A stretch of 64,000 bases of DNA from Pseudomonas flexibilis (lineage in GTDB: Bacteria > Pseudomonadota > Gammaproteobacteria > Pseudomonadales > Pseudomonadaceae), in contig NZ_JRUD01000016.1 in assembly GCF_000802425.1 (NCBI RefSeq), positions 1 through 64,000 on the forward strand. The letters are read 5' to 3'. The position numbers and the translations under genes are program-made. Positions 29,635 to 37,572 of this stretch are shown here, in pieces. The number at the start of each line of letters is the position of its first letter. The first letter of the stretch is position 1. The notes beneath the pieces are model-generated. The model worked only from the letters and a program-made list of their open reading frames with translations. It ran no database searches and was not told where the DNA came from.

Positions 29635-32360
29635 AGAGCATGGACCGCGAGATCCGCGCCGAGGTGCTGCGCCGCCTGGAGAGCGACTACGGCCTGCGCC
29701 CCGTCACTGGCACCCACTACCTGCGCAAGGGTGAATGCCCGGCCTGCGGCAAGCGCGAGCTGTATTCCCGCCAGGACGAGCCCTGGTTCATCAAGTGCGG
29801 CCGCGAGAAGAATTGCGGCCAGCAGTGGCACGTCAAGGAAATCTACGAGGACCTGTTCGACGACTGGAGCAAGCGCGCCCCGTCCACCGAGCAGGACCCG
29901 AAGGCCACCGCCATGGCCTACCTGCAGTTCGCCCGCGGCTTCGACCTGGGCCTGATCGGCGGCTGGTTCACCCAGGAGAACTACTGGGACCGCCAGACCA
30001 GTGCCGGCAGCGCCACGGTGCGCTTCGCCCTGGAGCACGGCGGCTACTGGGAGCGGCTGATCGACCGGCCGCACCGCTTCGGCAAGATGAAGGCCCGCTT
30101 CGCCCCCGGCCAGAGCCCGCGCGGCTACTGGTGGTGCCCGCCCAGCGTGGATCTGCTGGCCGTGGACGAGCTGTGGATCGTCGAGGGGATCTTCGACTGC
30201 ATCGCCCTGCTCCACCACGGCATCGCCGCCGTGTCGGCCATGAGCAGCGCCTACTACCCGGAGGAATCGCTCAAGGCCCTGGTGCGGCAACGGGCCGACG
30301 CCGGCCAGAAGCTGCCGAAGCTGGTCTGGGCGCTGGACAACGAGCCGGGAGCCCATCGCTACACCCGCAAGCACGCCCGACTGGCCCGCGAGCTGGGTTT
30401 CCGCTGCGAGGCGGCGCAGATCCCGCAGCGCGACCGCAAGGCGGACTGGAACGACCTGCACCAGCGCTGGCAGTTCATCGACGACGCCGAAAAGCGCACC
30501 GAGCAGATCGAGCGCGACCTCAAGGAGGCCCGTCACCACGGCGCACTGCTGCTGGCTGAGAGCGCCGCCGAAAAGGGCGCGCTGATGTACGAATGGCGGG
30601 AACACCATGAATTTCATTTCGTGTACGAGCGCCGCCTGTACTGGTGGAAGCTCGACCTGGAGAAGCTGAACAAGGCCGTGCAGACACTGCGCGACAGCGA
30701 CCATTCCGAGGACCGTTCCCTCACAGACCGCCAGTTGCGTGACAAGGCCCTGCGCCAGTGCGGCGCGGTGGTGGAGATCGCCAACTGTTCCTTCCAGGCC
30801 CTCTATTACCTGCGCAACGAGGTCACCGACGAGGCCTGGTTCTACTTCCGCATTGATCTGCCCAACGACACCACCGAGCGCAGTGCATTCACTGCCGGCC
30901 AGGTCGTCGCGGCCAGCGAATTCAAGAAGCGCCTGGCCCACGCCGGGAAGGGCGCGATTTTCACCGGCTCAGGAGGCCAGTTGGATCGCATCATGAAAGA
31001 GCAGCTCAACAACATTAAATCCGTCGAAACCATCGACTTCATCGGCTACAGCAAGAACCACGGCGCCTATGTGTTTGGCGACCTGGCCGTGCGCGGCGGC
31101 ATCGTCGAGAAGGCCAACGACGAGGATTACTTCGAGTTCGGCAAGCTGCGCCTCAAGACGCTGCAGAAGTCGATTCGCCTGGAGCTGGCCGTGTCCGATG
31201 AAGGCTACCGCCGCGAGTGGCTGGACTGGCTGTGGACCTGTTTCGGCCCCAAGGGCGTCATCGCGCTGGCCTTCTGGTTTGGCTCGCTGTTCGCCGAGCA
31301 GATCCGCGCGGAGTTCCAGTCCTTCCCGTTCCTGGAAGTGACCGGCGAGGCCGGCGCGGGTAAGTCCACCCTGCTGATGTTCCTGTGGAAGCTGTTCGGC
31401 CGCCCGGACGAGGAAGGCAAGGACCCCTCGAAGATGTCCAAGGCCGGTCTGCGCCGCTGGCTCGCCCAGGTGAGCGGCATGCCGCTGGTGATGCTGGAAG
31501 CCGACCGCAGCGACGTGGCCGGCAGCGGCCACGGCAAGGCGTTCGACTGGGACGAGTTCAAGCCCATGTTCAACGGCGGCTCGCTGGGCGTGACCGGCGT
31601 GAAGACCGCCGGCAACGAGACCCACGAGCCGCCCTTCCGGGGCACGCTGGTGATGAGCCAGAACGCGGCGGTGCAGGCCTCCGAGGCGATCATGACGCGG
31701 ATCGTGAAGCTGCATTTCGTGCGCCCGGAGGTCACCAGCACCAGTCGCGCGGCGGCGGACAACCTCAACCACCTGAGCGCCCGCGAGGTGTCGCACTTCC
31801 TGCTGATGGCGGTGAAGAAGGAAGGCGCCGTCCTGGAGCTGTTCCGCGAGCGGGTGAAGGTCCACGAGACGACCCTGCGCGGCCTGCAGCAGATCCGCGT
31901 GGAGCGAATCATCAAGAACCACGCGCAGATGATGGCCCTGGTGGACGCCCTGCGCCTGATCGTGCCCCTCACCGACCACCAGCTGGCCAGCGTGCAGCAG
32001 ACCCTGATGGGCATGGCCCTGGAGCGGCAGGCGGCGATCAACGCCGACCACCCACAGGTGGCCGAGTTCTGGGAGGTGTACGAGTACCTGGAATCGCTCG
32101 GCGACGGCCCGATGGTGAACCACAGCAAGAAGGACGAGCTGATCGCCATCAACCTCAACGAGTTCTGCGAGCGCGCCGCCGAGCACCGCCAGAAGCTGGC
32201 CGACGTGAACACCCTGCGCGACCTGCTGCGCGAGAGCCGCCGCCACAAGCTGATCGAGGCCAACAAGAGCGTGGACAGCGCCGTGCGCGCGCACTGGAAC
32301 CTGAAGAACCCCCTCAACCAGCGCTGCACCACGGTGAAGTGCTGGGTGTTCAAAAAGTGA
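29631..32360 (+). CDS. Replication protein: zinc finger, Toprim primase and helicase
   Basis: 909 aa. Cys 36, 39, 56 and 62 (C-X2-C-X16-C-X5-C) form a zinc finger of primase type. A Toprim fold follows with VDELWIVEG (E185) and ALDNEPG (D236, N237, E238; the second acidic position is Glu instead of the usual Asp). The C-terminal half has a Walker A GEAGAGKST at 572-580 and a likely Walker B near PLVMLEADR (about 618-626). It should prime and unwind phage DNA. P2 uses the nicking protein gpA instead, for which no gene was found here. The start at 29631 overlaps the preceding stop; the longer 1003-codon frame is rejected. Confidence 0.88.
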   Translation: MKSMDREIRAEVLRRLESDYGLRPVTGTHYLRKGECPACGKRELYSRQDEPWFIKCGREKNCGQQWHVKEIYEDLFDDWSKRAPSTEQDPKATAMAYLQFARGFDLGLIGGWFTQENYWDRQTSAGSATVRFALEHGGYWERLIDRPHRFGKMKARFAPGQSPRGYWWCPPSVDLLAVDELWIVEGIFDCIALLHHGIAAVSAMSSAYYPEESLKALVRQRADAGQKLPKLVWALDNEPGAHRYTRKHARLARELGFRCEAAQIPQRDRKADWNDLHQRWQFIDDAEKRTEQIERDLKEARHHGALLLAESAAEKGALMYEWREHHEFHFVYERRLYWWKLDLEKLNKAVQTLRDSDHSEDRSLTDRQLRDKALRQCGAVVEIANCSFQALYYLRNEVTDEAWFYFRIDLPNDTTERSAFTAGQVVAASEFKKRLAHAGKGAIFTGSGGQLDRIMKEQLNNIKSVETIDFIGYSKNHGAYVFGDLAVRGGIVEKANDEDYFEFGKLRLKTLQKSIRLELAVSDEGYRREWLDWLWTCFGPKGVIALAFWFGSLFAEQIRAEFQSFPFLEVTGEAGAGKSTLLMFLWKLFGRPDEEGKDPSKMSKAGLRRWLAQVSGMPLVMLEADRSDVAGSGHGKAFDWDEFKPMFNGGSLGVTGVKTAGNETHEPPFRGTLVMSQNAAVQASEAIMTRIVKLHFVRPEVTSTSRAAADNLNHLSAREVSHFLLMAVKKEGAVLELFRERVKVHETTLRGLQQIRVERIIKNHAQMMALVDALRLIVPLTDHQLASVQQTLMGMALERQAAINADHPQVAEFWEVYEYLESLGDGPMVNHSKKDELIAINLNEFCERAAEHRQKLADVNTLRDLLRESRRHKLIEANKSVDSAVRAHWNLKNPLNQRCTTVKCWVFKK

Positions 32361-32366
32361 ACCCCA

Positions 32367-32410
32367 GGCGCGGCAACGCCCGGCCCAACTACCCAAGGAG
32401 AAGCACCATG
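32367..32410 (+). repeat. Repeated leader, copy 1: hairpin plus ribosome-binding site
   Basis: GGCG-CGGCAA-CGCC hairpin, then ACTACCCAAGGAGAAGCACC and ATG. Identical over 44 bp to 32633-32676. It precedes the 71-aa gene. Confidence 0.8.
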
Positions 32411-32623
32411 CCCCAACAGCTCTACGCCGAGATCCGCAAGACCAGCCGGTACGCCCACCAGGCGCAGCGGCAACGCGAGACTGGCCCCTATCCCTTCCCG
32501 GTAACCCTCGCCCCGGAGTGCGACGGCTACGTGGTGCAGGGCGGGTACGGTGGCCAGTACCGACTGGAGGACGTGCACCTGATCGTCCTGCATGAAGACG
32601 GCACCCAGATCCGCATCAGCTGA
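32408..32623 (+). CDS. Small hypothetical early phage protein
   Basis: 71 aa (MPQQLYAEIRKTSRYAHQAQ, then beta-rich YVVQGGYGGQYRLEDVHL). AAGGAG precedes the ATG as part of the repeated leader. Function unknown. Confidence 0.7.
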   Translation: MPQQLYAEIRKTSRYAHQAQRQRETGPYPFPVTLAPECDGYVVQGGYGGQYRLEDVHLIVLHEDGTQIRIS

Positions 32624-32632
32624 AACCCACCG

Positions 32633-32676
32633 GGCGCGGCAACGCCCGGCCCAACTACCCAAGGAGAAGCACCATG
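32633..32676 (+). repeat. Repeated leader, copy 2: hairpin plus ribosome-binding site
   Basis: Identical to copy 1 over 44 bp; flanking CCG/CGG bases extend the stem to seven pairs around the CGGCAA loop. It leads the 112-aa gene. Confidence 0.8.
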
Positions 32677-33012
32677 TTGAACCCGCAAATCCAGGAAGCC
32701 CTGAACAAGGTATTCGCCGAGCAATCCCACCGCCCGCGCCGCCGTCAGGAGGGGATACAAGCGCTGAATCGCCTGGTCCCCATCAGCCTGAACGACACCG
32801 GCCAGAGCCGGGTGATCGGCCGCTTCCTGCTCGGCCTGTGGAACGGCCAGGCCTACCCCTTCGACCTCACCGAGCTGCGCGGCCTGGACAGCGAGCTGTA
32901 TGCCGACTGCCTGGCCGTGCTGCAGCTGGACCGCCTCGGCGAGCGCGAGGTGCACGAGTACGTCAAGGGCGGCTGGGCCGTGTGGGACCAGCTGCGCAAG
33001 CGCTGCCATTGA
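32674..33012 (+). CDS. Hypothetical early phage protein, 112 aa
   Basis: A soluble helical protein (MLNPQIQEALNKVFAEQ, LLGLWNGQAYPFDLTELRGL, VHEYVKGGWAVW). It resembles a conserved small family seen in Pseudomonas prophages, whose name I cannot give with certainty. Start fixed by AAGGAG of the repeated leader. Confidence 0.7.
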   Translation: MLNPQIQEALNKVFAEQSHRPRRRQEGIQALNRLVPISLNDTGQSRVIGRFLLGLWNGQAYPFDLTELRGLDSELYADCLAVLQLDRLGEREVHEYVKGGWAVWDQLRKRCH

Positions 33013-33020
33013 CCGTCACG

Positions 33021-33070
33021 CCCTGGAGCGGCAACTCCGGGGCGGACCCTACCCAAGGAGAAACACCATG
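33021..33070 (+). repeat. Repeated leader, copy 3: hairpin plus ribosome-binding site
   Basis: GGAG-CGGCAA-CTCC hairpin, then CCTACCCAAGGAGAAACACC and ATG. Compared with copies 1 and 2 the third stem pair changes from C-G to A-T on both sides, with the loop kept. Confidence 0.75.
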
Positions 33071-33181
33071 AACCGACTGCTGAACCGATTCACCGGCTGG
33101 ATCGCCCAGGGCCTCGGCCTGGGTGCGCTGGTGACAGCGGCCAACTACGTGCCCGATCTGCTGATGCTGTTTGCGCGCTGA
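33068..33181 (+). CDS. 37-aa small membrane-associated protein
   Basis: MNRLLNRFTGWIAQGLGLG followed by a hydrophobic or amphipathic stretch ending LLMLFAR. AAGGAGA upstream gives a strong start. Function unknown; it may work with the membrane protein encoded next. Confidence 0.6.
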   Translation: MNRLLNRFTGWIAQGLGLGALVTAANYVPDLLMLFAR

Positions 33182-33191
33182 GGAGCCAACC

Positions 33192-34127
33192 ATGCACACC
33201 CAACCCATTGGCGCCCACATGGCCCAGCTGCTGACCCTGATGGCCGTTGCCCTGTGTGGCGTGACGGCCGTATCGGTCTGCCTGGCCATGCTTGCGCTGA
33301 TCGAGGACCGCCTGCTGGCCGGGCTGTTCGCCGGCGCGGCGGTGGTCCTGGACCTGATCAAGTACGCGGCCTGGCCGCTGGCCCTGGGGCTGCTCGCCGT
33401 GGGGCGCCACGGCAGCGCGGTGCTGATGATGGTCTGCGCCCTGATCCTCGGTGGCGTGTCGGGCTGGGCGACCTATGACCGGCTGATGTCCTCGATGCTC
33501 GCCGGTCGTGCCCAGCACCAGGCGATCCAGGAGCAGCGCATCACCGACATCGAGGCCGCCCGCCGTGCCGATCAGGCCCGCCTGACCGCGTTGGATGCCG
33601 AAGCCCGTTCCGTCCAGGAACAGGCGGCGGCCATGCGCGAGCGCGGCATGGTCAGCAAGGCGCTGCTGCTGGAGACCTCGGCCCTGCGCCGGCTGGATGA
33701 TCAGCGGGAACAGGCCCGGGCTCGGCTGGAGGCCAGCTCCCGCGAGCTGACCGCGCTGCGCTCGCAGCCGGCCAAGGCGGCCAGCCTGCCGGCGCAACTG
33801 GCCACCCTCCTCTGCCTGGGTTTCGCGGCGGCGCTGGAGATCGTTCCCGCGCTGATTTTCGCGGCTCTGCGCACGGCCGGGCCTGTTCCGCAACGACAGG
33901 AACCGGCGCAGGAGCACGCCGAGGAAGACGCCGGCGAGCACAGCGAAAACGCGCTGCTCGGTGAATTGCTGGCCATCGTCGGGAAGCTGGAGCCGGGAAC
34001 GCGCTACGGCACCCGCGACTTCGCCAAAGCATTGCGCATCGGCAACAGCCGCGCGGTGGCGGCATTCGGTCTCGCACTTGAGCGCGGGGCCATACGAAAA
34101 ACGCCCGCCGGCTACGTGGTCGCGTAA
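33192..34127 (+). CDS. Membrane protein with coiled coil and C-terminal winged-helix-like domain
   Basis: 311 aa from MHTQPIGAHMAQLL, with AGGAG upstream. Three or four membrane spans occur within about 10-100 (LLTLMAVALCGVTAVSVCLA; LIKYAAWPLALGLLAVG; VLMMVCALILGGV). A coiled coil follows (about 110-195), another hydrophobic span (LLCLGFAAALEIVPALIFAAL, about 200-220), an acidic linker and a small C-terminal domain YGTRDFAKALRIGNSRAVAA that looks like a winged helix. No family name recognised. A DNA-binding end on a membrane protein would allow tethering of phage DNA; this is inference. Confidence 0.65.
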   Translation: MHTQPIGAHMAQLLTLMAVALCGVTAVSVCLAMLALIEDRLLAGLFAGAAVVLDLIKYAAWPLALGLLAVGRHGSAVLMMVCALILGGVSGWATYDRLMSSMLAGRAQHQAIQEQRITDIEAARRADQARLTALDAEARSVQEQAAAMRERGMVSKALLLETSALRRLDDQREQARARLEASSRELTALRSQPAKAASLPAQLATLLCLGFAAALEIVPALIFAALRTAGPVPQRQEPAQEHAEEDAGEHSENALLGELLAIVGKLEPGTRYGTRDFAKALRIGNSRAVAAFGLALERGAIRKTPAGYVVA

Positions 34128-34152
34128 TCGGCAGGCATTCGAGAGAAGTGGC

Positions 34153-34204
34153 GCGGGGAGCGGCAACTCCCCGACGCCGAACCTACCCAAGGAGAAACAC
34201 CATG
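34153..34204 (+). repeat. Repeated leader, copy 4: hairpin plus ribosome-binding site
   Basis: GGGGAG-CGGCAA-CTCCCC hairpin, then CCTACCCAAGGAGAAACACC and ATG. Same loop as the other copies with a stem of six pairs. Confidence 0.75.
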
Positions 34205-34456
34205 AATCAACCCAAGGTAAGCGGCGCCAAGGCTAACACAGCCGGCTCCGTGGAAATCATCGCTCGGTTCACCACCGGCACCTACGTGGCCAGGGCAATC
34301 GGCCTCAAATGCTCGGCCAGCAACACCATCGGCGCCCGCCAGGCCGCCGAGGCGGTTTGCACCAAGCTCGGGCTGGACACAGCATTGCTCCAGGAACAGC
34401 CGGACCTGCTCGGCAATCAGCAATCGCTGTTCGTGCATCCGGGGGTGGGGGTATGA
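34202..34456 (+). CDS. Hypothetical early phage protein, 84 aa
   Basis: MNQPKVSGAKANTAGSVEII followed by ARFTTGTYVARAIGLKCSAS. No domain recognised. Start fixed by AAGGAG in the leader repeat; the end overlaps the next gene by four bases, which suggests joint use with the reductase-like protein. Confidence 0.7.
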   Translation: MNQPKVSGAKANTAGSVEIIARFTTGTYVARAIGLKCSASNTIGARQAAEAVCTKLGLDTALLQEQPDLLGNQQSLFVHPGVGV

Positions 34457-35529
34457 ACGCTTTGGTCAGTCACGAACCAATCAAAGCCGAAAACTGGCCC
34501 TGGAGCCCTACCAACGAACTGGCCGGCGATCAGCACAACATCGTCAGCGTCTCGGGCGGCAAGGACAGCACCGCCACCCTAGCGCTCGCCATAGCTCAGG
34601 ATGCGCCGAACCTGCGCGGGGTTTTCGCGGACACCGGCAATGAGCACGAGCTGACGTTGGAATACGTTGATTATCTGGAACAGGCCACTGGCGTGACGAT
34701 CGAACGCCGCCGCGCCGACTTCACCCAACAGATCGCACGTAAACGGCAGTTCATCGATACCAAGTGGCGCGAGCAGGGCATCAGCGATGCCACTGTCGAT
34801 GCGGCCCTGGAAGTGCTTCAACCAACTGGCGTTCCATTCCTGGACCTTTGCCTCTGGAAGGGCCGATTCCCCAGCCGTAAAGCACAGTTCTGCACTGAGG
34901 AACTGAAACGCAACGTGATCGTTGAGCAGGTCATGCTCCCGCTTATGGACGGCCAGAACATGATTCTGTCCTGGCAAGGCGTTCGCCGTGACGAGTCATT
35001 GACCCGTCGGTACCTGCCAGAGTGCGACTATGTGGGCGAGGGGCTTTACAACTATCGGCCCATCTTGAAATGGGACGTGGCTGCCGTCTTCGAGGCCCAT
35101 CGCTACATGGGCATCAAGCCCAATCCGCTCTACATGCTGGGAGCCAGCCGTGTCGGCTGCATGCCGTGCATCAACTGCCGCAAATCAGAACTGCGCGAAA
35201 TTGCCGCCCGCTGGCCTGAGCACATTGACCGGATCGAGCGCTGGGAGGATCTGGTGCGCCATGCCAGCAAGCGCGGCGGCGCAACTTTCTTCGCAGGCGC
35301 CAATGCCAAGCATCAGCAGGGTTCCATCAAGGAAATGTCCGCCGCACAGATCGTGGACATCGCCAACATCCGCCAGGCCGTCGAGTGGTCCCGCACCACA
35401 CGCGGCGGGCTTCAGTATGACCTGATCGCCAGCGATGGCGAGGAGGATGCCGGTGCATGCTCAAGCGCCTATGGACTGTGCGATGAGCTGCCGCCGCCGG
35501 CTGGTATGGCCCAAGTGGTGGAGGCATGA
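34453..35529 (+). CDS. PAPS reductase/ATP-pyrophosphatase-like phage protein
   Basis: 358 aa. P-loop of the PP-loop family SGGKDST at 34-40, a second segment FCTEELK at 146-152 (C147), and a Cys cluster C236, C239 and C242 (CMPCINC). This set is shared with PAPS reductases and DndC-like proteins that activate a substrate with ATP and move sulfur, often with an iron-sulfur cluster. No dnd partner genes (dndB/D/E) are present, so DNA phosphorothioation is not supported. Such stand-alone genes are common in phages and their role is unclear. Coupled to its neighbours on both sides. Confidence 0.82.
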   Translation: MNALVSHEPIKAENWPWSPTNELAGDQHNIVSVSGGKDSTATLALAIAQDAPNLRGVFADTGNEHELTLEYVDYLEQATGVTIERRRADFTQQIARKRQFIDTKWREQGISDATVDAALEVLQPTGVPFLDLCLWKGRFPSRKAQFCTEELKRNVIVEQVMLPLMDGQNMILSWQGVRRDESLTRRYLPECDYVGEGLYNYRPILKWDVAAVFEAHRYMGIKPNPLYMLGASRVGCMPCINCRKSELREIAARWPEHIDRIERWEDLVRHASKRGGATFFAGANAKHQQGSIKEMSAAQIVDIANIRQAVEWSRTTRGGLQYDLIASDGEEDAGACSSAYGLCDELPPPAGMAQVVEA

Positions 35530-35729
35530 ACATGCGCACCCGTCCCCCGATGGCCAGCAAGCGGCTGGACCTGCCCCATATCTGCGACATCTGCGGCAAC
35601 GCCCGTTCCACCGGCAAGCATGCCCGCTGCAGCAAGCTGCGCCAGAAGCGCAAGGACGCCACCTGGGCGGCGATCATGGCCGAGCAGGAAGCGGTGCGCC
35701 GCCTGAGCAAGGAGGCTCGCCGTGGTTAA
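35526..35729 (+). CDS. Small CxxC hypothetical protein
   Basis: 67 aa, basic, with CDIC (about 20-23) and a later Cys (KHARCSKLRQKRKDA), so possibly a small zinc-binding protein. It overlaps the reductase-like gene by four bases. Confidence 0.65.
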   Translation: MNMRTRPPMASKRLDLPHICDICGNARSTGKHARCSKLRQKRKDATWAAIMAEQEAVRRLSKEARRG

Positions 35730-35786
35730 TCAGCACGCTGCAATCCCTGCGGCCGCTCGCGCCACCGCCCTGCTGGGCGCCGCGCT

Positions 35787-35903
35787 GTGTCACAGCGCAC
35801 CCCGGAGCAGCGCGCCCGCGTGCAGGCCCTGGCCGAAATGGCCCGGGCCCTGGGCGCGATCAGCGACGCCGACTGGCAACTGGTACGGGGGTGCCTGCAA
35901 TGA
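35787..35903 (+). CDS. Possible 38-aa protein with GTG start
   Basis: Reads SQRTPEQRARVQALAEMARA then LGAISDADWQLVRGCLQ. It is in the same frame as the 35526 gene, separated by that gene's TAA, and its stop overlaps the next ATG (ATGA). No good ribosome-binding site is seen, so it may be a small coupled gene or the cut-off end of a longer ancestral one. Confidence 0.4.
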   Translation: MSQRTPEQRARVQALAEMARALGAISDADWQLVRGCLQ

Positions 35904-36280
35904 CCAGCCATCACAAGCCCGTGGAAATGGCCTCCCTCTCCCGCCGCTGCGGGAAGGGGGTCTGGGAGCTGCTGATCTATGCCGCCGACCACGGCTGGCA
36001 GATCAGCCTGACCCGAGGCGGCCACCTGCGCTTCACCAAGCCCGGCCATGGCCCGGTGTTCACCAGCAGCACGCCGAGCGATCGGCGTGCCTACCTCAAC
36101 GCCCTAGCCATGCTGCGCCGCGCCGACCGCTCGGCACCGCTGCAGCTGACCGCGGACGAGGAGGCCGCGCTCGGCCAGGCCGAAGCCGGCTGGCAGCGAA
36201 CGATGCGCGAACCGCTGTCGACCTGGGAACGGGTGGATCTGGAGTTCGAGGGGCGCGACCAGGCGCCGATGTGTTTGTGA
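35900..36280 (+). CDS. HicA-like small phage protein
   Basis: 126 aa. Residues about 18-75 (VWELLIYAADHGWQISLTRG, HLRFTKPGHGPVFTSSTPSD) follow the pattern of the HicA/YcfA double-stranded-RNA-binding fold, including the G-[GS]-H-x-x-[FY] motif as GGHLRF. In HicAB systems this His is catalytic. No HicB-like antitoxin gene adjoins it, so a toxin role is unproven and an RNA-binding role is equally possible. Confidence 0.6.
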   Translation: MTSHHKPVEMASLSRRCGKGVWELLIYAADHGWQISLTRGGHLRFTKPGHGPVFTSSTPSDRRAYLNALAMLRRADRSAPLQLTADEEAALGQAEAGWQRTMREPLSTWERVDLEFEGRDQAPMCL

Positions 36281-36312
36281 GACTGCGCTAGAAAGCGCGC
36301 CGCCTGGTTCTA

Positions 36313-36336
36313 GGGCGCCCCTCGGGGCGCCTTTTT
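36313..36336 (+). terminator. Terminator of the early operon
   Basis: GGCGCCCC-TC-GGGGCGCC followed by five Ts, 33 bp after the last early gene and before the integrase. It separates int from the early transcript. Confidence 0.85.
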
Positions 36337-36380
36337 CCGTGGGGCATAGACTCCCCACCCTTCTTTTTCGGGCTGTTTCC

Positions 36381-37556
36381 ATGAGCAAATACGAAGGCGT
36401 CGAAGTGCGCGGCAACTCCGTCCGCGTGTACTTCCGCTACCAGGGCGAGCTGTGCCGCGAGCCCGTTCCCGGCGCGGCAACGCCGCAAAATCTGGCCCAT
36501 GCCGAGCGGCTGGTGGGGCTGATCAACCATGAGATCCGGCACGGGACATTCAGCTACGCGCGGCATTTCCCCGAGTCGCCCCGCGTCGCGTCCAACACCC
36601 TGGGGCATTACATCGACCTGTGGCTGGGCATCAAGCGCAACGAGCTGGCCCCCTCGGGTTTCCGCGTCTACAAGGGCCGCGCCGAGCGGTATATCCGGCC
36701 GCGCTGGGGCGCATTCCAGGCGGATCGCATCGACCACCTGGACCTGCAGGTGTGGGTTCAGACCGAGCTGATGCCGGTGCTGCACAACAAGACGGTGCGG
36801 GAGATCGTCGGGCTGCTGCGGCAGATCTTTCTGCTGTATCGGATGCGCAACCGCGTGGCGCACGATCCCACCGAGGGGCTACGGGTACTGCTGCCAGACC
36901 CGGACGATCCCGATCCGTTTGACCGGCGCGAAATCGCGGCGATCCTGGGCACGCCAACCGAGCGCGGGCAGGAACGCAACCTGGCGCAGTTCATGATCTG
37001 GGCGGGGCCTCGCGTCTCCGAGGCGATTGCGCTGGCCTGGGAGGACGTGGTGGATCTGGAGGCCGGCATCGTGCGGCTGCAGCGCTCGCAGGTGCGCGGG
37101 CACTACAAGGCCACCAAGACGCGTCGCTCCGTTCGCGAGGTGAAGCTGCTGCGCCCGGCGCGGGAGGCGCTGCAGGCGCAGGCGCCGTACACCCGCGACC
37201 TGCCGCCGGTGGCGGTACCGGTGACCGAGCGCGACAACAAGACGGTGCGGGTGCGGCAGCTGCGGTTCGTGTTCCACAACAGCAGCACCGGCGCGGCGCA
37301 CACCAGCTCGGACATGCTGCTCAAGGGCTGGTGGCGGCCGCATCTCAAGGCCGCTGGCGTGCGCTATCGCGGCCCGAACAACTGCCGGCACACCTTCGCC
37401 AGCCAGTCGCTGAGCACCGGCGCGGTGCCGCTGGAGTGGATCGCCGACCAGATGGGCCACACGTCCACGGACATGATCCGCAAGCACTACGGCAAGTGGA
37501 TCAGCGAGGACGGCCCGGACTTCGCCGGCATCCTGGAACACGCCCTGCAGCTGTAA
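36381..37556 (+). CDS. int: Tyrosine-recombinase integrase
   Basis: 391 aa from MSKYEGVEVRGNSVRVYFRY. An N-terminal arm-binding/SAM-like part (1-175) precedes the catalytic domain with R211 (GPRVSEAIAL), K244, box II NNCRHTF with R336, H360 (MGHTS) and nucleophile Y370. The first position of the usual H-x-x-R is Asn (N333). It catalyses integration at the tRNA-Leu 3' end; the gene lies about 160 bp from attR. Its start is preferred over the ATG at 36339, which lies too close to the terminator. Confidence 0.94.
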   Translation: MSKYEGVEVRGNSVRVYFRYQGELCREPVPGAATPQNLAHAERLVGLINHEIRHGTFSYARHFPESPRVASNTLGHYIDLWLGIKRNELAPSGFRVYKGRAERYIRPRWGAFQADRIDHLDLQVWVQTELMPVLHNKTVREIVGLLRQIFLLYRMRNRVAHDPTEGLRVLLPDPDDPDPFDRREIAAILGTPTERGQERNLAQFMIWAGPRVSEAIALAWEDVVDLEAGIVRLQRSQVRGHYKATKTRRSVREVKLLRPAREALQAQAPYTRDLPPVAVPVTERDNKTVRVRQLRFVFHNSSTGAAHTSSDMLLKGWWRPHLKAAGVRYRGPNNCRHTFASQSLSTGAVPLEWIADQMGHTSTDMIRKHYGKWISEDGPDFAGILEHALQL

Positions 37557-37572
37557 CCCTGCCCTGTCCATA

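Noticed and set aside
34453-35529. DNA phosphorothioation (Dnd) system
   Set aside because: Only a DndC-like motif set is present; no dndB, dndD, dndE or restriction partners adjoin.
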